DNA of 64,000 nucleotides, taken from the NCBI GenBank assembly GCA_024803745.1, contig JANJXV010000017.1:1633001-1697000 (forward strand). The letters are read 5' to 3'. The translations under genes were made by a program, and so were the position numbers. Positions 24,889 through 36,326 of the stretch are shown here, piece after piece (the stretch's first letter is position 1; the number at the start of each line of letters is the position of its first letter). This DNA comes from Megascapheus bottae (Eukaryota > Chordata > Mammalia > Rodentia > Geomyidae). The notes under the pieces were generated by a model. It did not search any database, was not told the origin of the DNA, and saw nothing but the letters and a program-made list of their open reading frames with translations.

Positions 24889-26185
24889 ACTGAATCATTC
24901 CTCTCATTCCTCATCATTCCTCTTCATCATTCCTAGTTCTAGATGCTAACTTCTATCTCTAGCCACATATTGTGAAAGGCTTATCTGGTTCTGTCAATTG
25001 TTTTACTAATTTATTTGTGAGTCACAGTAGGCTTTGTATACAATCTCTTATTAAGTGACTTCCTATATATTATTCCCAGAGAGTTATTTTGGTCATTGTA
25101 ATAGATCCTTTACTATTCCCTCTTGTGTGAGTTGAGTACATGGGCAGGGAAATTGGCCAAGTATCCCATAGTTGTATTATTTGTGTAAGACCTAACACAT
25201 GCAGGTCACACCAAAGTACCACACTGATATCCTTGAATCTCCACAGGGGAAGTATGCACATTTGATCCAAAAGAAATTCTAATGCTACAATTTTATATTA
25301 TCAATCATGACAAAGAATGTCCTATAAATCTTGTTAACTGTCTGGTATCTAACTTGACATATTCTACACAGTTGCAAAAAAATCAATCCTCAGTAAACAC
25401 AGAATGTTCTCAATTAGCTGCTTAGGAAAGATGTTTTACACCAGTGAGCCAAAGACAGGTCTTTAAAAGCCACAGCTCTGTTTCAAGCCACAGACAGTAT
25501 GGGTATATAGAAGTACACATGTGAAAGACAGCTGAGTGCTTTCTCCTGACAATATGTGCTTCTCTCCTGGAATGGGGCCAAATCAGAGCTGTCTGGAATC
25601 TTTGTGAGCTGGCTCCAAACTAACATATTTATTATTGAGGAAGAAAGCTAGTTTGATGTTAGACCACTGATGCTTGCCATGTAGCATTCTCTTGCAGAAA
25701 ATTAGAAGAAAATAACTGAAGCAGAACCATACAGAAATCTACCATTTCATAATACAAAGAGTTTTTAAATATCCTGGAAGATTGGGCTTTTCCCAAGGTG
25801 ATTTCCTTCTCACTCTGCTTTCAGAAGATGAATAATGTCCCTGAAAAGATAAATGATAACAGTGTGTGAAGGCCTAGTGATATTCTTTAAGATTGGAACA
25901 TTTTCAGTGAATATTTTAAATACTCTAAATTATAAGGATGAGGATGAATTTTTATAACTATTATGCCTAGTTATTATAAAATATCTGCATTCTGTTGTAT
26001 AACACACACATCTTTTGTACATGTTTTGAGAAAATTCCAGACATTCAAGCCTGGAAACAGATGGCCCTGTCAGCTTAACTGCCTTTTATAACTGGGCAGT
26101 TGTTAATATCTGCTTTGTTTTGAAAGACAATGTTCAAATCTCTAGTCCACAGTTAACTGTAGACTTCTACTGTTATACAAATATT
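24889..26185. other. unassigned DNA
   Basis: Nothing recognised. Confidence 0.4.
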
Positions 26186-26232
26186 TGTGTGTGTGTGTGT
26201 GTGTGTGCGCGCGTGCACACACACGCGCGCAC
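26186..26232. repeat. alternating purine-pyrimidine tract (GT/GC/CA)
   Basis: A continuous alternating run of about 47 nt goes from (GT)n into 'gcgcgcgtgcacacacac' and back into 'gcgcgcac'. Such runs are the sequences best able to adopt left-handed Z-DNA. It directly abuts the SINE at 26233, so it may have grown from a SINE tail. Confidence 0.9.
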
Positions 26233-26452
26233 CAGTACATGGAATTGAACTCAGGGCATCTTATTCTTCACTAGCTTTTTTCCTCAAACCTGGAACTGTA
26301 TCACTTGAGCCACACCGCCATACCCAGCCTTGTGCAGATTAGTGGGAGGTGAGTTTCTGAATTTGTCTGTCTGGCTTTGTACCTTGATCCTCACCTCTTA
26401 GCTTCCTGAGTGTGATGATTACACGAGTGATCCACCAGTACCTGGGTGACTG
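26233..26452 (-). mobile_element. Geo-type SINE (antisense, diverged)
   Basis: The + strand has 'catggaattgaactcaggg', 'ctgtatcacttgagccac', 'ttgatcctcacctcttagc' and 'ccaccagtacctgggt', in antisense Geo order. It is an old copy. Confidence 0.55.
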
Positions 26453-27608
26453 TACAAACTTTTGAAGATCACTTGGAGAAATTAGAGAAACTTGGACTCA
26501 ACCATGTGATTTGACAGATCTTACTAATTTTTTTAACAGAGTTTACTAATTCATCTTCATAAAGTGTAGTCATGGAAATATATTTTACAAAAAGAGGATA
26601 TTGACCAAGATGCATTGTAAACAGCTTTATTAAATGACAACTCCTTTATAAGACTTCCTAATGGTTATAATAATGAAAATGAAATCTTACATTAGTTTAC
26701 AACTGTACTGTAAGAGTATGAAATTATATGCTTCATGAACTTCTCAACATTTAATTGTGAAGTTAATTATATTAAGCGTCTTCAGAGTATGGAGTTGAAA
26801 TTCATGTTCTAAAACAGATGGTAGGCACCTCTTTCTCCTTGAGGCTGAGTAACTGTGCTAGGAATTAAGCAATGTTAGGGCACAATTAATGATATTTATA
26901 AGGCATTATTAAAACATTGTGAATGTTAATTATAAGCCTTTATTGTAAACACCTATTTTAATGTTTATTCTTTTTTAAATATGCTGGAATAATGGAGGCT
27001 GGGATGATTTAACTTCATTATTGAGAGCTCTTGACCCTTGTCTGGGGCCTGGCTGCCTGAGTGAAGGATTATGAGCCAACTATCCAGCAGGACTGTCCTT
27101 ATGCCAGAAGCAGCTGCTTTAAACACTCCACAAACACCTTGAGAAAGATGCACACTGAAGCACAACTTTGGCTTCTGAAAGCACTGCCCCAGCAAACAGC
27201 TTGCACAGGATTTACCATTACAAATGCCGGTGGCCTCCAAATGACCCTGCATCCAATTCCACCCTGACCAGTGAGGAAGCACTTCTCCAGGTGGCCCAGC
27301 AGAAGACTTGTGTTAGGTGTAACCACAGTCCTTCATTTGTATAAGGGACCAATAATTGTCTTGATGGGTTAAAACATAATCCTTCATTTGTATGAGAGAA
27401 TTGTGATTCCTCTATAGGCCTCTCCCATCCTAGGCTCCATCATCAGATTATTCGATTCATATGTAAGCAGATGAGCAAGAAGCACTTTCCTTTCCTTTCC
27501 TGCAGCCCCGGCATTGTAATATTTTATCCTAATAAAGACTTTCTCTGGAAGGCTCTTTCCTGTCATTGCTGAATTGGTAATATAAAAGGGAAAGAGAGAA
27601 TGAGACAA
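26453..27608. other. unassigned DNA
   Basis: AT-rich to about 26990, then a less AT-rich part (27030-27330) that is open on both strands for 60-105 codons. I recognise no product. A short local repeat, 'ccttcatttgtat', occurs twice (27331 and 27381). Confidence 0.35.
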
Positions 27609-27690
27609 ACAGACAGGCAGGCAGGCAGACAGATGGGGAGGGAGGGAGGGAAGGAAGGAAGAAGGGAAGGAGGGAGGGAAGGAAGGAGGA
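27609..27690. repeat. compound purine-rich microsatellite
   Basis: (CAGG)n passes into (GGGA)n and (GGAA)n. The long minus-strand frame crossing it (27529-27942) owes its Ser/Pro/Leu-rich run to this repeat. Confidence 0.9.
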
Positions 27691-28200
27691 AGCCAAGCTG
27701 CAGGAACAGGAAGAGCAGCTTAAGGAGTGGTACCAAGGTTGGTTAGTGATTCCTGTAGGGATCTGATCAGTCCCCAGTGGGAGCAACCTTGGACCTATAG
27801 GCCAGGGGAAAATGACAGGGGTGACCAGTTGAATAGCAATGCATATGGGAGAGCAGCCATATGAGTAAAATGGACACTGGAGGTGGTGAAAGTAAAATTG
27901 CCAGCTTCCAGTTGAGATATGTCCACAGTAAGCCCATCCCACAATAGGGCTCTCTGCTCAGGGCACAAAAGACCATAGCACTTAGGACCTCAGCCTTCAC
28001 CCCAAGACCTAAACACCATGCCACTACTGTGCCCATCAGAGGCACCTCAAGTGCTGTTCTAGCTGTCAATGGCCTCCAGGGCTGTCTGCTGTCATTCACC
28101 ATGTCCATCACCTAAATATAACCACAATAAAATGCCCAGAAGTCCCAGAATAGCTACTAGAAGGGCTTTTCAACACCCACTATCTCCACTGAGGTAGAAT
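27691..28200. other. unclassified less AT-rich segment
   Basis: This segment has near-balanced base composition, unlike its flanks, and minus-strand frames of over 100 codons. The translations show no motif I know. 'acaataaaatgcc' at about 28121 resembles a poly(A) signal context on the + strand, but no coherent + frame precedes it. It could be a solo LTR or old retrocopy; undetermined. Confidence 0.25.
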
Positions 28201-28273
28201 GAAAGAACCTCAGCCAGCTTGTCTGTAACACTTTCATTTAAACTTAAAACACACAAAAATAAAAACAAACCAC

Positions 28274-28331
28274 TTCCTTACCTTTCTCCCTCTCTCTCTC
28301 CCTCCCTCCCTCCTTCTGTTCCTCCCTTTCT
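28274..28331. repeat. pyrimidine-rich (CT/CCTT) tract
   Basis: Low-complexity run of (TC)n and (CCCT)n type, the mirror in composition of the 27.6-kb purine repeat. Confidence 0.85.
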
Positions 28332-28799
28332 TTTATTATTTTTATGTGACATAAACAATGAGTCATCAAATTTCATGAGAGCAAAGAGAACTCAGCAAAT
28401 GACATAAAATTGTGCATGTCTCATTCTTCTGTGCCAAGTTATATGAAACATAAAATGGACTCGTGTTGAAAAGAATGAATTATATAAACAATGCTCTATC
28501 AAATGACTCATTATAAGTTAGTTTGACGAAGAAAGACTCATATTGTATATAAAGAATTTCAAGTTATTTATAATTTATTACCAATGTTTTAGACCATATA
28601 TTTTCTGCAATAGTAAATTCTTAGGTACCCCTATATATTGACTAGATAAAGGAATTGGTATCAGAGATGGTACTTTGTATAAGTTTAACATTGTAAATCA
28701 TTACTAAAATAATATTTGAAGGATATTTATTATTGAAAATTTGTCATTGGAAATGTGGGTATTTGAAATAGTCACATATAGAGTTAAGTAGATGAATAC
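28332..28799. other. AT-rich unassigned DNA
   Basis: Nothing recognised. Confidence 0.4.
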
Positions 28800-29075
28800 A
28801 CTCCCATAATTCTACAAGAGATGCAGACATGTGATGATCACAGTTTGAGGCCAGCACAAGTAAAATTTAACACTATCCTATCTCAAGAATCATGTTTATG
28901 TGGTAGTACACACCTTTGCTCCTAATTACCTAGGAGGCATAAGTAAGAAGGCCAGCCTATGAAGCAATGAGACATGGTCTGAAAAACAACGAAAGCAGAA
29001 AAGGTTGGGGGGTGCAGCTCAACTGGAGGAGCATTTACCTGAAAAAATCAAGCCCCTGAATTCAAACTCCAGGGT
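28800..29075 (+). mobile_element. composite SINE: B1-like, B1-like, dID-like
   Basis: Three arms follow one another. An incomplete B1-like arm ('tgatcacagtttgaggccag', 'ctatcctatctcaagaa') comes first. A second B1-like arm follows (from 'catgtttatgtggtagtaca', with 'gaaggccagcct' and 'agacatggtctgaaa'). An ID-like arm is last ('gggtgcagctcaactggagg', then 'attcaaactccaggg'). The tail leads into the (GAAA)n repeat. The same order is seen at 50195-50505. Confidence 0.55.
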
Positions 29076-29098
29076 GAAAGAAAGAAAGAAAAAAGGAA

Positions 29099-29170
<72 letters not shown>

Positions 29171-29297
29171 CGGAGGGAGGGAGGGAGGGAGGAAGTGAGG
29201 GAGGGAGGGAGGGAAGATGGAAGGAAGGAAGGGAGGAAGGAAGGAAGGAAGGAAGGAAGGAAGGATAGAAGGAAGGAAGAATAGAAGGAAAGAAATA
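29076..29297. repeat. (GAAA)n-(GGGA)n-(GGAA)n compound microsatellite
   Basis: About 95 bp of (GAAA)n is followed by (GGGA)n from 29171 and (GGAA)n to 29297. It probably grew from the A-rich tail of the preceding SINE. The Lys/Arg/Glu-rich open frame across it is an artefact of the repeat. Confidence 0.95.
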
Positions 29298-29969
29298 GTT
29301 TGTGTCTAAGATGCCAGTTTAGTCTGAAAGAACTATTTATTTTGTCACTGAATTTGTGGAAATGGTAGAATAAACCCTTTTTGCTTTTAACCCAAAAGCA
29401 AAAGTTCTTTTCATATGTAAAGATTTGTAAAACTTGGAAAGAAGTGGCTTTGTGTCTTTTTTTCTTATTAAAGCCATGAATAAACTTGTTTTCATGATCA
29501 ATGACTAATTTATCTTTCAGAAAGTGACAAATTAGCTTAATGCTAAAATTTCCATGTTCTGTAGTAGTTAAGTTAGAGGTTCAGGTGTTTCCTATGTTGT
29601 ATGAGAGAAAGACAAAGCTTTGAATCATCAGGTCACATAGTATGCTTCCTGAGAAGCAGGTAGCATCAACTGGAAAGTTGTTTAGAAGCTCCGACTGAGG
29701 GGTCCTACATGATTAGCTCTAATGATAGATGGACAAAACACTGATGATACTGTTATAAAGAGACTTCTGGAAGAATTCTAAATCACTGAGCATGGCGAAC
29801 TATCTTGCTGTCTGGTTAGGTTCCAATAAAGCTATGTTAGGTGAAAAGACAATTAAAAGCCTATGGCTTTCCTAAACTGAACATCAGATTTACCTCAAAA
29901 TTGATTCTATGGTTTAATTAAGGTGAATTTTTCTCTTACTCTATTTTTTTTACAAGAGAAAATAAGTGC
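29298..29969. other. AT-rich unassigned DNA
   Basis: Nothing recognised. Confidence 0.4.
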
Positions 29970-30200
29970 CACTGAGCCAGCATAGTGATTCATGCCAGTA
30001 ATCCCAAGTATCGAGAAAGTAGAGACCTGTAATATTGGACAACCTGAGGAAAAGTTTTGTGAGATTTCATCTCAGCTGATAACTGGGTAAAGTTTCAGTT
30101 ATTTGTCATTCCAGCTATATGACGGAAGCTAAGATATAGAGGGTTATGGTTCTAGCCCAGGCAAAAGAGTTCTCAAGATTCCATCTCAACAGAAAAAATA
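29970..30200 (+). mobile_element. 7SL-derived dimeric SINE (two B1/Alu-like arms)
   Basis: Arm 1 has 'agccagcatagtgattcatg', 'ccagtaatcccaagtatcg' and 'gtgagatttcatctcagc'. Arm 2 has 'ttgtcattccagctatatga', 'tagcccaggcaaaagagt' and 'caagattccatctcaac', then an A-rich tail. Both arms match the 7SL-derived consensus order. Confidence 0.55.
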
Positions 30201-30244
30201 GAAAAGAAAAAGGAAACAAAGGGAAAAGAAGCCGAAAAAATGTG

Positions 30245-30431
30245 GCTTTTTGGCAGACCCACTGTCTATCTCAGCTACTTTGGGAAATATAAGTAGGAGA
30301 ATCAAGGTTCAGGGTAGCCTGGGGGAAAAAGTCATCCTCTATCTCAAAAATAACCTAAAACAAAAAGGGTGGAGACATGGCTCAAGTGGTTGAGTACCTG
30401 CCTCACAAGAATGGATTAAAAAAAAAAAACA
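30245..30431 (+). mobile_element. B1-dID-type SINE
   Basis: A B1-like arm ('tatctcagctactttggg', 'agaatcaaggttcagggtag', 'catcctctatctcaaaa') is joined to an ID-like arm ('tggagacatggctcaagtgg', 'ttgagtacctgcctcac') and ends in poly(A). B1-dID chimeras are known from several rodent families. Confidence 0.6.
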
Positions 30432-30619
30432 GCTATTGGTCTTCTACATGCTTCATGTTTCTCTATACTTGTTTGTGTAATCATTTTTCCCACAGTTTAT
30501 CTTTTCAGGAATTTCTTTCCAACTATATGAAAATACAAGAATTCACCTGGTTCTCCAACTAGAAGACTGTTGAAACAGTTTCCCTCTGTATAAGGATAGA
30601 AAACTGATAGCACTTTTTG

Positions 30620-30838
30620 CTGGGCACCAGTGTCTCAGGCCTGTAATCCTAGCTACTCAGGAGGCTGAGATCTGAGAAGTCTTACTCCAATTAGCCACCA
30701 GACAACCATGAGCGGCACTGTGGCTCAAGTGGTAGAGCAATAGCCTTGAATTGCTTGGGAGTGTATCCAGTCCCAGAGTTCAAATCCCACAACTAACAGA
30801 AAAAAAAGAAAGAAAGAAAGAAAGAAAGAAAAGAAAAA
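30620..30838 (+). mobile_element. Geo-type SINE with (GAAA)n tail
   Basis: 'cctgtaatcctagctactca', 'ggaggctgagatctgag' and 'ggctcaagtggtagagcaat' match Geo. A middle segment (between 'gatctgagaag' and 'actccaattagccacc') is shorter than in the 60-kb copies, implying an internal deletion. The tail grew into (GAAA)n. Confidence 0.8.
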
Positions 30839-31619
30839 TAATAGTCCTTTCAGTACAAAATGAGTTTCTTCTAATTCTCCCTTAGGGTGGACCATTTTGT
30901 GCTCCAACTTGAATAGCCTATAAACCTTGAGGAATTTTATTGCCTTTGAACGTTATCCAGCAAATCTCTAATTAATCCTTACGGACATATTCTTTTTGAT
31001 CAGTATAAATCAAGGCCGAAAGTATGAGTCCTACTTAAGCAATTCTCTTCTTGGTATAAATAGCCTTGATCTGAGATATTTAAGGCTCAGGTCACAATGT
31101 CCCTTTTAAGAGGGACTTCTATGCATCTATATGTTATAGAAACACCTGGTGGAGATGATGATGTTCATCAATGTGTTTCTCCCTTCTGACTTCCTTCTTC
31201 CAACCCCTAGTGAAAACTGTTAAAATTCTTATACCTGGAATAGTAGTCAGCATAATCAGAAGGACAATTACTATGGTGAGAGAACATTTAATAAGCTCAA
31301 AGTGCTTCGATTAAGTTTTCTTTTAAGGATAATGTGGGTGAGTTTTTGTTTCTGTTGTTTTTTAGATTCCAGACTTATCCTACTGTGTTCACAGCTAACA
31401 CATGTTTGTGACTGACAGTAGTGATTCAGATTTCCCTAACATGTATCTCAAGGCTCTCCACTCTAGCTCAACCCACCATCTATCTACTCTGCTGTCTTCA
31501 GGCCAATGACATAGCAATAAAACACAAAATTTCCTTCCTTCCTTTCTTTTTTTTTCCTCATCTGTCTTAGATTTTAGCTTTCTGTTTCTCCCCCATCCCC
31601 ATCCCCATCTCTGCAGTTA
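30839..31619. other. unassigned DNA
   Basis: Nothing recognised. Confidence 0.4.
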
Positions 31620-31850
31620 CTGGGATTTGAACTTGAGGCCTCATCTCTCTTTCTCTCTGCAGTTACTAAGTTACTTGACTTTTTCCACTCAAGTCTCTAT
31701 CATTTGAGCATACTTTATTTCTGGATTTTTGGTGGCAAATTGGATATAAGTATCATGGAATTCTCTGACTGGCTTCAAAATGTGGTCCTTAGATCTGAGG
31801 GTCTTGAGTAACTAAAATTGCGAATACAAGCCACTAGCACCTGACTACAT
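31620..31850 (-). mobile_element. Geo-type SINE (antisense)
   Basis: The + strand has 'tgggatttgaacttgaggcc', 'ctctatcatttgagcatac', 'tggtccttagatctgaggg' and 'caagccactagcacctgac'. It carries a local duplication of 'tctgcagttact' (31610 and 31657). Confidence 0.55.
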
Positions 31851-31964
31851 TTCTCTTAATTCTTTCTAAATCTTTATAATAAAGCAGACTTTATACTTTC
31901 ATAAGGAGAAGGCAGTGTTAACCAGAGCAGGGACACAAATTATCAATAAGCCTTCCCCCTCCCC

Positions 31965-32128
31965 TTTTTTTTGCCAGTCCTCGTCCTTGAGCTCAAGGCC
32001 TGAGCACTGTCCTTGGGCTTTCTCAAGGATAGAACTCTACCACTTGAGCCACAGCATCACTTCTGGCTTTTTCTATGAATCAAACATGCTAAAGAAGCAC
32101 TCTATCACTAGGCCAAACTCCAGGCTCC
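31965..32128 (-). mobile_element. IDL-Geo-type SINE (antisense)
   Basis: The + strand reads 'tttttgccagtcctcgtcc', 'ctgagcactgtccttgggct', 'ctctaccacttgagccacag' and 'ctatcactaggccaaactc'. A short deletion removes part of the box-B region. Approximate target repeats ('atcaataagcctt' / 'atcaatgcgcctt') flank it. Confidence 0.8.
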
Positions 32129-32267
32129 ATCAATGCGCCTTTGATATATGGTGCTTTTGCCCTGCAGTAAAACTACAAAACCATACACGATTGTGAGTTA
32201 TTCCTCTTTTGCTTACTCCTCACATATTTATCTGAGTATAGATGTTTTCTCTTCTCCTGTATACTTT

Positions 32268-32490
32268 CTTTTTTAATGATTATTTATTGTTTTATAAAGA
32301 TAATGTGCAGAAGGTATAATTAGCTAATACATTTCCTTTGGTGCTGTATCTTCCCTTTCCTTACTCTCCTCCAGTTCCTCCCTCCCATCTTCACCCACCA
32401 GTTGTGCGGTTCACTTTCGTCAGTATCCAGTGAGCTCTATGGCTACACTTTTTCACCCTTTTTTTCCCCCGGAGTTCTTTGCCCTCCTCC
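32268..32490 (-). mobile_element. possible old L1 3'UTR (antisense)
   Basis: 'aaagataatgtgcagaagg' followed by a C/T-rich block (32350-32395) and 'cacactttttcacccttttt' has the look of an older L1 3' end in antisense. It does not align to the young copies here, so this is a weak call. Confidence 0.3.
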
Positions 32491-32857
32491 ACACCTTCCC
32501 AATAAGACAAACGGGGGAATACACCTGCTGACTTTCTATGCTAATATACAAATAGAAAATCCTCTTACTGATTGTTTCTAAATGTTTCAAAATAAGATGA
32601 CATCCACACATAATGCATTTCTCCAAGCAATTACAGCAGGGATTGATATGCTTTCTTTGAAAAGGCAAGCTGGGAAATACTTTAGGCCAAGGGCCATTTG
32701 ATCCTCTTACCTCAGTTTTCCTTTCCTGCCCTAAAACTCATGAAAATAAGGAGCTTGTAGGTACATTTCAATAACATCTTATTGAAAATGTTATATAAAA
32801 TTTGAGTTCATGTATTTTTTTTCTGTCACAAAATATTTTCTTTTTAAAGACTTAAAG
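32491..32857. other. unassigned DNA
   Basis: Nothing recognised. Confidence 0.35.
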
Positions 32858-32870
32858 AAAAAGCCATTTT

Positions 32871-33057
32871 GGGCTGTGAGTTTGGCCTTATGGTAGAGTG
32901 CTTGCCTAGCATGCAGTAAGACCTAGGTTTGATTTCTTGGTACCACATACATGGAAAAAAGCCACAAGTGGTGCTGCAGCTCAAATGGTAGAGCTCAGAC
33001 CTTGAGAAAGGCCAAGGACAGTGCTCAGGCCCTGAGTTCAAGACCCGGGACTGATAA
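32871..33057 (+). mobile_element. IDL-Geo-type SINE with target duplication
   Basis: It starts 'gggctgtgagtttggcctta', with 'ggtagagtgcttgcctagca' and 'tttgatttcttggtacc', then the second arm 'gctcaaatggtagagctcag', ending 'acccgggactgataaaaa'. It is flanked by 'aaagccatttt' (32860-32870) and 'aaaggcatttt' (about 33058-33068), with one mismatch. Confidence 0.9.
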
Positions 33058-33069
33058 AAAAGGCATTTT

Positions 33070-34009
33070 ATAGAAAAAACAAAAAACAGAAAAAGAATTC
33101 TATCTATTGACAGGATGAATGGCACAAAAATAGGCAGAGACCTGAGAGTGGATTAGTTAGCTTGATCCCTGAAGTTTATAAAAGGAAAACTTTTATGAAG
33201 CACTGCAAATATTTGTATCAGGCTGTAGAATATCTTCATTTCTAAAGTATTTGTTTTAGGTCCATCTTATCATGTTTCCTAAAATAGTCCTTTATAAATC
33301 AGACCCATTCTCACTGTTTTGTGATGCTTTTTCTGGCATTAGTTTTGAGTCCCAATGCGGTACTCTTAGTAAAATGAAAGATGGATATGCAAACAAGCTT
33401 GAGTGAAGGAGGGCATGAATCTAAACAGGAATGAGGAGATAGGTAGTTGGTGCCTAAAATAGATAGTTGTAGAATTCTATTTCAATGGGGATTACATTAT
33501 CACTCAGTATACCAGAGTCTGACAAAAGAGAAAATATTTTGAACTAAACATAACTCCATTTTACTCCTCTATTAATAGTGTCTCAGATTTATAGTTATGT
33601 GTGAATTTTTGTGCACATCTTAAACCTTAAACAAATGTCTTACTGGGGAATAAAACCAATGATGCCAGTCAGGATATTGTAGTTCCATCATTGACTGGTT
33701 TGTTCTTGTGTTAGATGAAACAAGATTGTTACAAATCTACTTTGGACCAATTCTGCTTGTACCAATATGCCTGATTTAGAAACCCACTCATTGTTTACTC
33801 TCGATAGAAAGATCTAGGAAAGAGAAATTGTGTGAATCAAAATGAATCCTCGTTTATAAGAGGAAAATGTGTTTATAGCATGTATCCTCTGTGTAAGGCA
33901 TGTTTTCATATCAGTGAAAAAAACCTTTAAGAAAAATATTCATAAGTTATTCAGCCTAACATGGGATTCCAAATTGATCCTAGTAAATAAAAAAAATCCC
34001 CATCTTTAA
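33070..34009. other. AT-rich unassigned DNA
   Basis: Nothing recognised. Confidence 0.4.
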
Positions 34010-34225
34010 CCAGGCATTGGTGGTATATGCCTATAATTCTGGCTATTCAGGAGTCTCAGATCTGAGGGTCAATGTTTAAAGCTACCTGTTGGCAGATAAA
34101 TCTGTGAGACTTTTATCAACAATTTATCAGCAAAAGCTAGAAATGTTGCTCAAGAAGTAGAGTACCAGCTTTGAGGGAAAAAGCTAAATAAGTGCACAAG
34201 GTCTTCAGTGCAAGCCTGGAACACA
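34010..34225 (+). mobile_element. Geo-type SINE
   Basis: 'accaggcattggtggtatat', 'gagtctcagatctgaggg', 'aatctgtgagacttttatc' and 'gctcaagaagtagagtacca' match Geo. It ends at 'agcctggaacacac' and is followed by (TC)n. Confidence 0.7.
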
Positions 34226-34230
<5 letters not shown>

Positions 34231-34292
<62 letters not shown>

Positions 34293-34313
34293 TCTCTCAC
34301 ACACACACACACA
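34231..34313. repeat. (TC)n-(CA)n microsatellite
   Basis: About 68 bp of (TC)n is followed by about 14 bp of (CA)n, directly downstream of the Geo SINE. Confidence 0.95.
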
Positions 34314-35480
34314 TGCACATCCTTAATAATTATTGAACACTAGAGATGTTTATCACAGTTACATCAGTTACATATTTATATTTTTGTATTCATGTAGACA
34401 ATGAGGTGAAATTTTCTTGAAAGACAGTGCTACCTTGAAAACTATATCAAATATTCTTTTGCTTTCTTTGGCTTATCAGCTTTGAAAATGTATTGAGCAA
34501 TGGTCCAGTTATGCTTCTCTCAATCAGAAAGAAATAGAAAATCCTTCAGTTCACAGAGTTCTTTATAGTCTATACAATGTGGCCAATTGGCATTGGAAAG
34601 CCTTAGGCTCTTAAAAAGGAACCGATCCATATCCATTAGAATAAACTGATGGACTGATTTTTTGTGTTTGACTTGGTCCAGTTAAATGAAGGACAATCTG
34701 ACTAATTGATCCACCAGATAAACCAGCTGAGACCACTGCTTTCCTTCTACATGGAGGAAAGATCACAGGGAAGAGGTCAGCTTTACCAGCTAGGCCTTTC
34801 CATAATCTGCCCTGTGGAACCCCAGTTCCAATCACTAAAGAGTTCTGTAATGAAACCACTGGTGGAGTGAAGAGGTGATTTGATCATGGAACATAGACAT
34901 AGCTCAGCATCCCTGTAGTAAAGGCCCACAGCAAGAATATGCTTGTTGGTCCTTTGTTCTGGTCTGTGTTTCAAGAGGTAAAAATAAAATAACATTTGGT
35001 TAGCCTACTATGTTGCTGACTTGTACACATGGATAATGTTTCAAAAATACATGATCAAAAGTCAACATTTTCCCTTGATAAAATGTGCTTTCTCTTAGAT
35101 GTGCAAATGCTCTGGAATCCTAAGCAATTATGACCTTTATATTCAAAACTTAATGTTTTTTAAAGGCTTTTGAGAAACTCACAGTCAAATGAGAAATAAT
35201 ATATTACCCTTTCAAATTTGGGGAGAAGTGCCAAATGTTCACTTAACTGGATAACACTAAGGATCATTCATGTCCAGCCCAAATAATGCCATACCTGACA
35301 GGTTTCCTGTGACAGAGACAGTTTACAGGGCATTAGCTTCTGTACAACGAGTACATGCCACCTGGCATGTTTGTAAGGATGTTTTTAAAAGATAGGGTGT
35401 GATTGTCATACAAGATTATGGATCATGGGCTAAACCCGCATTTTTTTTAAACCTCAGAACTACTAAGACAACTCAGACTT
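34314..35480. other. unassigned DNA
   Basis: It contains a minus-strand frame of 82 codons (34611-34859) overlapping another (34783-34995) in a less AT-rich patch. Neither translation resembles a family I know. It may be a decayed retroposed or LTR-derived fragment. Confidence 0.3.
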
Positions 35481-35484
35481 ATGG

Positions 35485-35650
35485 AGAACTGTCTCAGATG
35501 TTTCACAGCATTCTTGGCTTTCATTCACAAGCTCAATGCCAGTAACCAGCCTATCCTTTCCTTAGTACTGACAAGTGTCTCTCCACACATTACCACATGT
35601 CTGCTGGGGATTAAATCATCCCAGCTAAAAACTACCAACCCCACACAGCT
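35485..35650. mobile_element. MER20-like hAT DNA transposon fragment
   Basis: The order 'cacagcattcttggctttca', 'caatgccagtaaccagcc', 'gtctctccacacattaccac', 'atgtctgctggggattaaat' and 'catcccagctaaaaactacc' follows the MER20 consensus as I remember it. MER20 is a non-autonomous element shared by placental mammals and sometimes co-opted as an enhancer. Ends are approximate and no target duplication is visible. Confidence 0.55.
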
Positions 35651-36325
35651 CTGTGGTGGAAATGCTTTCATAGATTCTTGTCTGGTTTGACTATATCTCT
35701 TCCAATGTATGAATTGAGCCTTTAACTACTTTCATCACACCTGATTCATTTCTGTGGAAATAATCTTGGCATTCTAGTTGTGAACCTGCTTGTTCATATC
35801 GTGGTTATAGTCATTTAAATCAGTTGATGTTTGGTAGAGGCTATTTCTTTATTATAGAATCCAAAGCATGTCAAAGGTTTCAGTTTCTGCTGTTCCTAGG
35901 GCAGAATTTGAAGCAAAATCAATTTGGGTGCCATAATATCTAATATGGTAATAGAATGAAAAATGTGGCTTCAAATTACAGAGACATAAGGCCAATGGAA
36001 GAAATAAGGAAAACATTTTGGGAGGTATTTGATTTTGTTTGAATGTATGATTTTCATATTTTTTTTCCAAAAAGTTCCTTCTTTGTCAGAAACAGTCTGT
36101 AAGCACTTCAGAAGAGTGAAAAAGGAAATATTTCCAGTGCTGAACCTTTCACCTTGAATTTGCTGGCTGACATAATTATTTTCTGCTGAAAGGGATTCAT
36201 AGGACTAAAAAGTATGAAAATAAACCTGGACTAAGAAAATCAACTTATAAAATTAATGCCTGTATATTAAACCTGGAGAGATCCTGTATTTGTGCATAAG
36301 CTGTTCTTGAGGCCCTCTGTTAGCA
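35651..36325. other. AT-rich unassigned DNA
   Basis: Nothing recognised. Confidence 0.4.
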
Positions 36326-36326
36326 T

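Noticed and set aside
27529..27942. 137-codon minus frame
   Set aside because: Much of it is the purine microsatellite read in antisense, and the rest has no motif.
29005..29268. Lys/Arg/Glu-rich 87-codon open frame
   Set aside because: It is a direct translation of (GAAA)n/(GGGA)n/(GGAA)n microsatellite, with no gene context.
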